From Allobogoriella deserti (GTDB lineage Bacteria > Actinomycetota > Actinomycetes > Actinomycetales > Actinomycetaceae): a stretch of DNA of 64,000 nt. Shown here piece by piece: positions 57,593 through 64,000 of the stretch. The notes under the pieces are model-generated. The model made no database searches. It worked only from the letters and a program-made list of their open reading frames with translations, and was not told the origin of the DNA. The stretch's first letter is position 1; each line of letters opens with the position of its first letter. The DNA is taken from assembly GCF_042680605.1 (NCBI RefSeq), contig NZ_JBHUEE010000002.1, positions 310,001 to 374,000 on the forward strand. Direction: 5' to 3'. The position numbers and the translations under genes are program-made.

Positions 57593-58300
57593 TCAGTCAG
57601 CCGGCAGCTCCGCCACGACGGCGTCGGTGCCGGACAGGCCCAACCGGGTGGCACCCGCGGCGATCATCTCCAGGGCGGCGTCGGCGGTACGGATGCCGCC
57701 CGACGCCTTGACGCCGAGCCGTCCGCCGACCGTGCGGGCCATGAGCTCGACGGCGTGGGTGGTGGCGCCGCCGGCTGGGTGGAAGCCGGTGGAGGTCTTG
57801 ACGTAGTCGGCGCCGGCGGCTTCGGCCGCCCGGCAGACCTCGACGATCTGCTCGTCGCTCAGGACTGCGGACTCGATGATCACCTTGAGTACCACGGGCG
57901 GGGTGGCGGCCTCTCGGACGGCGGCGATCTCGGCGCGGACCGCGCCGTACTGTCCGGTGGTCGCAAAGGCGAGGTTGACGACCATGTCGATCTCGTCGAC
58001 GCCGTCGGCGACGCAGCGGGCGGCCTCGGCGGCCTTGACCTCGGCGTGGTGGGCGCCGGAGGGGAAGCCGCAGACCGCGGCCACGGCGATGCCGTTCGCC
58101 TCGGCGAGCGGCAGCAGCGACGGGGACAGGCAGACCGCGTAGGCACCGAGCCGTCGCGCGTCCGCCACGAGCGCGCTCACCTGGTCCGGCGTGGCCTCGG
58201 GCTTGAGCAGCGTGTGGTCGACGATCCCGGCCACGGACCGGGCGGTGACCGGCGCGGCGAGCGCACGGGCTGCGGCATCCATGAGGTCCTGCGAGGGCAT
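57593..58300 (-). CDS. deoC: Deoxyribose-phosphate aldolase
   Basis: A 235-residue DeoC that splits deoxyribose 5-phosphate into glyceraldehyde 3-phosphate and acetaldehyde. The Schiff-base Lys is in DYVKTSTGF, and the second Lys is in RLGVKASGGIRT; DEIDMVVNLA provides the proton-relay Asp. The start ATG follows AAAGGTAGG. It is monocistronic, convergent with the citrate-synthase-like gene. Other deo genes are not nearby. Confidence 0.95.
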   Translation of the reverse strand: MPSQDLMDAAARALAAPVTARSVAGIVDHTLLKPEATPDQVSALVADARRLGAYAVCLSPSLLPLAEANGIAVAAVCGFPSGAHHAEVKAAEAARCVADGVDEIDMVVNLAFATTGQYGAVRAEIAAVREAATPPVVLKVIIESAVLSDEQIVEVCRAAEAAGADYVKTSTGFHPAGGATTHAVELMARTVGGRLGVKASGGIRTADAALEMIAAGATRLGLSGTDAVVAELPAD

Positions 58301-58411
58301 GCTGGCCTACCTTTCGACAAGTGAGCCGGGGAGCTGGCTGCTGGGCCGACCCGGCCCGCGCGCGTCGCCAGCCATGCTACGGACGTCCGGCGCCGGTGAG
58401 CCACCGCCGGA

Positions 58412-60373
58412 TCAGCCGCCCACGGGGGCGGTGGCGAGCACCTCGCCGTCGGCGTCGAGGGCCTCGACCTCCAGGCCGCCGCGACCGACGTCGTCGCCGA
58501 GGTCGACGGCGGTCTCGAAGCCGGTGCGCTCGGCGGTGGCGACCTCCTCGCCGTCGTCCGTGACCCGCCAGGCGGCCACCTCGGTGGCGCCGTTCCAGCT
58601 CACGTGCACCGCACCGGCGGCCACGACGGCGCGCGGGCTCGTCACCGGCGTGCCGGTCCACTCCACGCGCTGGGCGCGGTAGGACGTGACCCGCAGGTCC
58701 CCCGGTATCGCGGCGTCGAGGAGGACCTCGCCGTCGCTGTCGAGGAGCGACCAGCGCGGCAGGCTGCCCCAGCCGAGCTGGGCGGTGCCGTCCGGCAGCT
58801 CACCGTAGTTGGCCTGGCTCTCCGCCCACAGCTCCTCCGGGTGGCCGACCTCGCGGGCGACCTCGGCGGTCATCGCCTCCTCGTCGACGTCCAGCGCGAG
58901 GCCCCGGCTGACTTCCCGCGTGTCCGCACAGTCGCCGCCGTTGTCGAAGAGGGTGATGGTCCCGTCCGGCATGCGGCGGACGTCGTGCTGCCGGTAGAAG
59001 CGGGCGCCGTCGCCCATCTCGAAGTCGGAGTCCGTCCCGCCGAGGCGCCACCGCACCGCCCCCGTCTCGCGGTCCAGCTTGTACGCGGCGCACACGTGCC
59101 GGGCGGAGATGAGCAGGTCCCCGTCGTCGTCGACGTCGATCGAATTGAGATGGAAGTAGTCGTACGGCTCGTCGCCGACGTCGAGATAGGTCTCGTCGAG
59201 GTAGGACTCCTCCAGGCCGACCTGGCCGACGCTGTGCCATTCGAAGAGCATGGCGCCGGTGGCGAGGTCGATCTCCTGGATGACGTTGTCGACGACGGCG
59301 CCGCGGCTCCAGCCACCGATGTGGGAGGTGTCCATCCGCACCGGCTCGTAGCTGAGCATGAGGGCGGTCCCGCGGTCGGTGAGGTGGAACTCGTGCGAGT
59401 CCGCGTCGTAGCCGCCGGCCATGTCGACCCGGGCGATCTCGCTGTAGGTCTGGTCGACGATGACGGCGTGGCCGTAGCCGTAGCCCACGGGCTGGCGTCC
59501 CTCCCACCAGGTGAGGACGGGTTCGCCGTCGAGCTCCTGGACCTGCACGTCGCGGGCGTCGGCGCCCGTGACCGGATGGAACCACACGGGGTCACCGGCG
59601 TCGTCGACGAGCATCGGCCCCTTCTGGCCGTACCCGCCCTTGACACCGATGGCGGTCATGCCCGGCGAGGAGTCCGGGCCCGTCCCGGGGCCGGCCGACG
59701 GGTCCGTGGTGCCCGCCTCGGGGCCGGAGACGTCGACCACGGGGGGTTGCAGGTCCGGCTCGGAGCGGTAGTGCCGGACATGTTCGGCGGGGACCTCGCC
59801 CTCGCTGGTCTCGGCGTTGAGGACAGCCCGGCTGACCGGCGGCTCCTCCAGCGCGGGCCGCTCGGCCGGCTGGGCGACGGTGAGCGCGTACTCGCCGTCG
59901 TCGGCGCCGCGCACCGCCATCGCGGTGCTCACCGTGATCTCCTCGCCGGGTTCGAAGGGCTCGTCAGGGCGCCAGCTCACGCCGTCGCCGTCGCTGTGCT
60001 CGACGAACGTGCCGTCGTGCTCGCCGGTCTGCGTGCCGGTGACGGTCAGGCCGTCGAGGTCGGTGGGCCCGCGGAAGCTGAGCTCGGTACGCGCGGAGAC
60101 GGTGACGGTTCCGGGGCTGGGGAAGGCGCTGACGTCGCCCGAGGCAGGATCGACCGGCTCGGCGAGCTCCGGCTCGGGTGGTGAGGTGTCGCGGGTGTCG
60201 TAGGTGACGAGACCGCCCACCAGGACGAGCCCGACGACGCCGGCGACCAGGCCGCGCCGCCACCGGCGCCGCCGTGGCCGTGAGCCGCGGGCCGCGGCCG
60301 CAGTGTCCGCCGGGCCCCCCGAGTTCGCCGCAGGGTCCGGTGCGGGGTCCGCCTGGGTGGTGCGCTCGGTCAT
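58412..60373 (-). CDS. Arylsulfotransferase (ASST)-family protein
   Basis: A 653-residue single-anchor extracytoplasmic protein. The N-terminal basic segment RRRRWRRGLVAGVVGLVLVGGLV gives a signal anchor, then an Ig-like domain (about 85-200) and a beta-propeller of the arylsulfotransferase type from about residue 230. Propeller features include WEGRQPVGYGYGHAVIVDQ, DADSHEFHLTDRGTALM, FEWHSVGQV, YFHLNSIDVDDDGDLLISARHV and RFYRQHDVRRMPDG. Two His residues of the ASST site are in DSHEF and FYRQHDV. Substrate is unknown. GGAAGGACT precedes the ATG at 60373. It is divergent from serC. Confidence 0.88.
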   Translation of the reverse strand: MTERTTQADPAPDPAANSGGPADTAAAARGSRPRRRRWRRGLVAGVVGLVLVGGLVTYDTRDTSPPEPELAEPVDPASGDVSAFPSPGTVTVSARTELSFRGPTDLDGLTVTGTQTGEHDGTFVEHSDGDGVSWRPDEPFEPGEEITVSTAMAVRGADDGEYALTVAQPAERPALEEPPVSRAVLNAETSEGEVPAEHVRHYRSEPDLQPPVVDVSGPEAGTTDPSAGPGTGPDSSPGMTAIGVKGGYGQKGPMLVDDAGDPVWFHPVTGADARDVQVQELDGEPVLTWWEGRQPVGYGYGHAVIVDQTYSEIARVDMAGGYDADSHEFHLTDRGTALMLSYEPVRMDTSHIGGWSRGAVVDNVIQEIDLATGAMLFEWHSVGQVGLEESYLDETYLDVGDEPYDYFHLNSIDVDDDGDLLISARHVCAAYKLDRETGAVRWRLGGTDSDFEMGDGARFYRQHDVRRMPDGTITLFDNGGDCADTREVSRGLALDVDEEAMTAEVAREVGHPEELWAESQANYGELPDGTAQLGWGSLPRWSLLDSDGEVLLDAAIPGDLRVTSYRAQRVEWTGTPVTSPRAVVAAGAVHVSWNGATEVAAWRVTDDGEEVATAERTGFETAVDLGDDVGRGGLEVEALDADGEVLATAPVGG

Positions 60374-60551
60374 CGACACAGTCCTTCCGCTCACCGTTCC
60401 TGGGCGCAGCCTGCCACGACCGTTGCTCCTCATTGGAGGCAGGTTCGACAGTCGAGGCCCCTGACACGTGCCTTCGACCAGGCCCGCCTCCGTCGTGCGG
60501 GTCACGGACACGGCGCGGCGACCACGCCCGGTGATGGCAGGATCGGCCTCC

Positions 60552-61664
60552 ATGGAGACTGTCGCCATCCCGACCCACATGCTGCCCGCCGACGGCCGGT
60601 TCGGCTCCGGGCCCTCCAAGGTCCGGCAGGCGCAGGCGGACATGGTCGCCGCGCTGGGCGGGACGGTGCTGGGGACCTCGCACCGCCAGCCGGCGGTCCG
60701 CTCGTTGGTCGGCCGGGTACGGGAGGGCGTTGCCGAGCTATTCGGCCTGCCCGAGGGGTACGAGGTGGTGCTCGGCAACGGCGGATCGACGGCCGTGTGG
60801 GACGCCGCGGCCTTCTGTCTGGTGCGTGAGCGTGCCCAGCATGCGGCGTTCGGCGAGTTCGGCGGCAAGTTCGCGTCGGCGACCGACCGGGCGCCGTTCC
60901 TGGCGCCGTCGGACATCCGGCGCGCCGAACCGGGTGGGCTGGCGGTGTGCACGGAGGCAGACGGCGTCGACCTGTACGCGCACCCGCACAACGAGACCTC
61001 GACCGGTGTCGTCTCACCGGTACGACGCATCGGCGGCACGGACGCGTTGACGGTGGTGGACGCGACCTCGATCGCCGGGGCGTGCGCGATCGACCTGGCG
61101 GAGACCGACGTGTACTACTTCGCCCCGCAGAAGGTCTTCGCCGCCGACGGCGGGTTGTGGGTCGCGGTCTGCTCCCCCACCGCGCTCGAGCGCATTGCCG
61201 AGCTCACCGCGAGCCGGTGGGTCCCCGACGTCCTCAACCTCCAGCTCGCCGTCGAGAACTCGCGCAAGGACCAGACTCTGAACACCCCGGCGGTGGCCAC
61301 GTTGGTCATGCTCGCCGAGCAGCTCGACTGGTTGAACGAGCGCGGGGGTTTGAGCTGGGCGGCCGCCCGGTCCCGGGAGTCGGCCAAGATCCTCTACACC
61401 TGGGCTGAGGCCAGCGACGTCGCGGCCCCGTTCGTCGGCGAACCCGCCTGGCGCTCTCCGGTGGTCGGCACCGTGGATCTCGACGAGCGGGTGGACGCGG
61501 CGGCAGTGGCCGCACAGCTGCGGGCCAACGGCGTCGTCGACACCGAGCCGTACCGCAAGCTCGGCCGGAACCAGCTCAGGGTCGGCATGTTCCCCGCCGT
61601 CGACCCGGAGGACGTGCGCGCGCTCACCGTGTGCGTGGATTACCTCGTCGAACGCCTCGCCTGA
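60552..61664 (+). CDS. serC: Phosphoserine aminotransferase
   Basis: A 370-residue class V aminotransferase that forms phosphoserine in serine biosynthesis, of the longer mycobacterial type. It begins IPTHMLPADGRFGSGPSKVR; the PLP Lys is in YYFAPQKVFAADGGLWVAV, and NGGSTAVWDAAAFCLV and PHNETSTGVV form the substrate site. The ATG at 60552 was taken as METVAIPTHMLP; an earlier in-frame Met lies 6 residues before. The gene is monocistronic and is followed, 13 bp after its stop, by the 19-bp repeat pair. Confidence 0.94.
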   Translation: METVAIPTHMLPADGRFGSGPSKVRQAQADMVAALGGTVLGTSHRQPAVRSLVGRVREGVAELFGLPEGYEVVLGNGGSTAVWDAAAFCLVRERAQHAAFGEFGGKFASATDRAPFLAPSDIRRAEPGGLAVCTEADGVDLYAHPHNETSTGVVSPVRRIGGTDALTVVDATSIAGACAIDLAETDVYYFAPQKVFAADGGLWVAVCSPTALERIAELTASRWVPDVLNLQLAVENSRKDQTLNTPAVATLVMLAEQLDWLNERGGLSWAAARSRESAKILYTWAEASDVAAPFVGEPAWRSPVVGTVDLDERVDAAAVAAQLRANGVVDTEPYRKLGRNQLRVGMFPAVDPEDVRALTVCVDYLVERLA

Positions 61665-61677
61665 GCCGCCCGCCCGC

Positions 61678-61721
61678 GACTCGTCATTCATGTGCCGACT
61701 CGTCATTCCTGTGCCGACCGG
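61678..61721 (+). repeat. Two tandem 19-bp repeats ending in GACCGG, after serC
   Basis: GACTCGTCATTCATGTGCC (61678-61696) and GACTCGTCATTCCTGTGCC (61697-61715) differ at one base, and GACCGG follows (61716-61721). The array begins 13 bp after the serC stop and matches the four-unit array after rimJ at 31419-31500 in unit length, conserved GACTCGTCA...TGTGCC ends and terminal GACCGG. Function unknown. Confidence 0.85.
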
Positions 61722-61820
61722 TCACGTGTGCGTCGCAGGCGGCGCGGTGGACTCGCGCACGACGAGTCCCGGAGGCACACGGCGCGAGCGCCAAGCACCT
61801 CGTGCCAAGGACTGCAGGCT

Positions 61821-62801
61821 TTACGGGAGGGTCGCGAGCCAGCCGATCTGCCGGGTCAGCTGGTGCGCCTGGCCGCCCTCGTGCTGGTTGAAGGGGTAGA
61901 CCTCGATGTCTTTGACGACGTCGCTCGCCCGGGCGCCGTAGTTGTTGTACGCGGCGTAGACGGTCGACGGTGGGCAGGTGGTGTCCATGAGCGCCACGGA
62001 GAACAGCGCCGGAGCATCCGCTCGGCGGGCGAAGCTCACGCCGTCCAGGTAGGACAACGTGCGGAAGACCCGCTCCACCTCGCCCCGGTGGACGGCCAGG
62101 TACTGGGTGATCTCGCCGTAGGGCATGGCGCCGGTGATCTCGGTCGCGCGGCGGTAGTGGCACAGGAACGGCACGTCCGGCATCACCGCGCGCAGGCCCG
62201 GGACGAGGCCGGACACGGCGAGCGTGATGCCGCCGCCCTGGCTCGTCCCGGCGACCGCGACGGCGGTCGGGTCGACGTCGTCGAGAGACCGGACGGCGTC
62301 GACGGCGCGCACGGCGTCGGTGAACACCCGGCGGTAGTAGTGCTCGGCCGGGTCACCGATGCCGCGCGTGAGGTACCCGGGAACGGCGGGCCCGGAACCG
62401 GCCGGGTCCCCCGTGTGACCACCGGCGCCCCACCGGCTGCCCTGCCCGCGGGTGTCCATGAGCAGGTGGACGTAGCCGGCGTTCGCCCACGCGAGGTGCT
62501 CCACGGGCAGACCGCGGCCCCCTCCGTACCCGAGGAACTGCACGACGGCGGGCAGCGGGCCGGTCACGTCGGCCGGCCGGGTCAGCCAGGCCTTGATCGG
62601 GTGACCGCCGAAGCCCGCGAAGGTGACGTCGTAGCTGTGCACGAGCGCGAGCCCCGTCTCGACCTGCTCGAGCCGCAGCTCGAGGTCGACCGACCTGGCC
62701 TCCCCGAGCGTCTGTGACCAGAACGCGTCGAAGTCGTCCGGTTCGTCGATCTGCGGCAGGTACGTCTCGAGCGCCTCGGGCGCCAGGTCGAACAGGGGCA
62801 T
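61821..62801 (-). CDS. Acetyl-xylan esterase / cephalosporin deacetylase, CE7
   Basis: A 326-residue CE7 carbohydrate esterase. The family motifs are all present: MDTRGQGS (RGQ), AGTSQGGG (GxSQG, nucleophile Ser), Asp in LMDTTCPPSTVYAAYN and His in QHEGGQ. It removes acetyl groups from xylo-oligosaccharides and similar sugars, and is typically cytoplasmic; no signal peptide is seen. The ATG at 62801 is the conserved MPLFDLAPEALETY start, so the longer in-frame upstream sequence is excluded. With the cytoplasmic GH10 at 35 kb it suggests intracellular hemicellulose processing. It is divergent from the amidohydrolase gene. Confidence 0.93.
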   Translation of the reverse strand: MPLFDLAPEALETYLPQIDEPDDFDAFWSQTLGEARSVDLELRLEQVETGLALVHSYDVTFAGFGGHPIKAWLTRPADVTGPLPAVVQFLGYGGGRGLPVEHLAWANAGYVHLLMDTRGQGSRWGAGGHTGDPAGSGPAVPGYLTRGIGDPAEHYYRRVFTDAVRAVDAVRSLDDVDPTAVAVAGTSQGGGITLAVSGLVPGLRAVMPDVPFLCHYRRATEITGAMPYGEITQYLAVHRGEVERVFRTLSYLDGVSFARRADAPALFSVALMDTTCPPSTVYAAYNNYGARASDVVKDIEVYPFNQHEGGQAHQLTRQIGWLATLP

Positions 62802-62884
62802 CCACGTCTCCTTCGCTCCAGCCGCCGCGACGGCCGCGTCGCGGTCCGCCCAGCACAGTAGTGCCGCCCTGGCAGGATCGGACC

Positions 62885-64000
62885 ATGACGTCCACCGCTT
62901 CCGTCGTCGACAGTGTTCCCGGGCTGCGGGAGGACCTGCACGCCCTCTACCGCCAGCTGCACGCCGCACCGGAACTGTCCATGCAGGAGCACCGTACGGC
63001 CGCACTCGTGCGCGCGCGGATGGCCGAGCTCGGGTTCGAGACCCGCCTGTGCGGCGGAACCGGTGTGGTCGCAGTGCTACGCAACGGTTCCGGACCCGTC
63101 GTCGGTTTCCGCGCGGACACCGACGGCCTGCCGGTCGCCGAGGCGACCGGACTGGACTACGCCTCGACGGCGCGCGGGGTGCTGCGCGACGGCAGCGAGG
63201 TCCCGGTCATGCATGCCTGCGGTCACGACATGCACATGACCTGCGCCGTCGGCGCCGCAGCGGTGCTGGCCGCGCATCGCGACTCCTGGGCGGGCACGGT
63301 CATCTTCCTCTTCCAGCCGGGCGAGGAGACCGCCGAGGGAGCGGCGGCGATGGTCGCGGACGGGCTGTGGGACGTGGCACCGAGACCGGAGGTCGTCTAC
63401 GGCCAGCACGTGTGGCCGGCACGGGCCGGGAGCGTCGAGGTCACCTCGGGGCCGGCGATGGCCATGGCGGACGCGTGGACGGTGCTGGTCCGCGGGCGCG
63501 GCGGCCACGGATCGAGCCCGCAGCACACCATCGACCCGGTCGTCCTCGCCGCGCACATGGTGGTCCGGCTGCAGTCCGTCGTCGCCCGCGAGGTCGCTCC
63601 GCAACAGGCCGCCGTGGTGACGGTCGGGAGCTTCCACGCGGGCCTGAAGGAGAACGTCATCCCGTCCGCGGCGGAGTTCACCGTCAACGTCCGGTCACTC
63701 GACCAGGCGGTCCGCGAACGGGTGTTGGCGGCGGTACGACGCATCATCCGCGCCGAGGCGCAGGCCTCCGGTGCTCCGGAGCCGGAGATCACCGAGCTCT
63801 ACCGGTTTCCCCTGCTCGTCAACGACCCGGACGCGACGTCGTCGGTGCTCACCGCGCTGCGCGAGGCACTGGGTGGGGAGAACGTGCGCGAGTGTCCGGC
63901 GCGGATGGGCAGCGAGGACTTCGGCCATCTGCCTGACGCGATCGGCGTGCCCGGCGTCTACTGGTTCTTCGGTGGCCACGACGCGGAGGCCGTCGAGAGC
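62885..64000 (+). CDS. M20 family amidohydrolase, C-terminus cut by window end
   Basis: The first 372 residues of an M20D-type amidohydrolase (hippurate/N-acyl-amino-acid hydrolase). It opens LREDLHALYRQLHAAPELSMQEHRTA, and metal ligands are seen in PVMHACGHDMHMT and FLFQPGEETAEGA; Asp and His are in FRADTDGLP and VYGQHVWP, and MGSEDFGHLPDAIGVPGVYWFFGGH is near the end. These enzymes deacylate N-acyl amino acids or related amides. The ATG is 83 bp from the divergent esterase gene. The frame is still open at 64000, and family length suggests few residues are missing. Confidence 0.93.
   Translation, partial: MTSTASVVDSVPGLREDLHALYRQLHAAPELSMQEHRTAALVRARMAELGFETRLCGGTGVVAVLRNGSGPVVGFRADTDGLPVAEATGLDYASTARGVLRDGSEVPVMHACGHDMHMTCAVGAAAVLAAHRDSWAGTVIFLFQPGEETAEGAAAMVADGLWDVAPRPEVVYGQHVWPARAGSVEVTSGPAMAMADAWTVLVRGRGGHGSSPQHTIDPVVLAAHMVVRLQSVVAREVAPQQAAVVTVGSFHAGLKENVIPSAAEFTVNVRSLDQAVRERVLAAVRRIIRAEAQASGAPEPEITELYRFPLLVNDPDATSSVLTALREALGGENVRECPARMGSEDFGHLPDAIGVPGVYWFFGGHDAEAVES

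Overview
This window comes from a high-GC actinobacterium, most likely a Micrococcales-type soil or marine organism. The evidence is strong G/C third positions, many GTG/TTG and probably leaderless starts, a c-di-AMP riboswitch in front of an NlpC/P60 hydrolase, an IdeR/DtxR regulator, a CIRCE-controlled Ruc-like zinc-ribbon protein, and the actinobacterial block folate ligase / galU / glp (MoeA-like) / rimJ / sepX. No phage, insertion sequence or CRISPR array is visible, so it looks like chromosome. Gene identities come from motifs read by eye; no database was searched.

Layout. 1-7.5 kb: the end of a Mn/Zn ABC importer, then a LacI-controlled glycan module (GH20 hexosaminidase, Cys-type sulfatase, lipoprotein sugar-binding protein, LacI repressor, SMP-30 lactonase). 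7.5-14.4 kb: VOC protein, lipoprotein gamma-glutamyltransferase, AraC/SDR pair, and a TetR regulator with two membrane proteins and perfect palindromic operators. 14.4-24.3 kb: a tightly coupled eight-gene carbohydrate operon (LsrB/RhaS-like binding protein, ATPase, two permeases, SIS isomerase, DhaK-DhaL kinase, TIM paralogue, LacD-type aldolase) divergent from a DeoR repressor. It appears to encode uptake, phosphorylation, isomerisation and aldol cleavage of one sugar that cannot be named from sequence.

24.3-28.4 kb: MerR, TetR (with an SDR remnant fused in frame upstream), two SDRs, a small membrane protein and tRNA-Ala. 28.5-41 kb: zwf, then the conserved division/envelope block sepX-rimJ-glp-galU facing the folate ligase, which is coupled to a GH10 xylanase without signal peptide; then penicillin acylase, Ruc-like chaperone with CIRCE, SAF protein and mscL. 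41-49 kb: small zinc-type proteins, a 1522-residue helicase-like protein whose catalytic motifs all look lost, an L-fucose-type aldose dehydrogenase/lactonase pair and tRNA-Arg.

49-64 kb: PfpI protein, STAS protein, a TcyP-like cystine symporter preceded by a cysteine-containing leader peptide, ornithine aminotransferase, universal stress protein, NlpC/P60 hydrolase under a ydaO riboswitch, IdeR-like regulator, a citrate-synthase-fold protein lacking the catalytic triad, deoC, an arylsulfotransferase-family protein, serC, a CE7 acetyl-xylan esterase and an M20 amidohydrolase cut by the window end.

The main novel observation is a dispersed 19-bp tandem repeat that ends in GACCGG. It sits 12-13 nt after the stop codons of two unrelated genes (rimJ at 31.5 kb and serC at 61.7 kb), in the same orientation relative to each gene.
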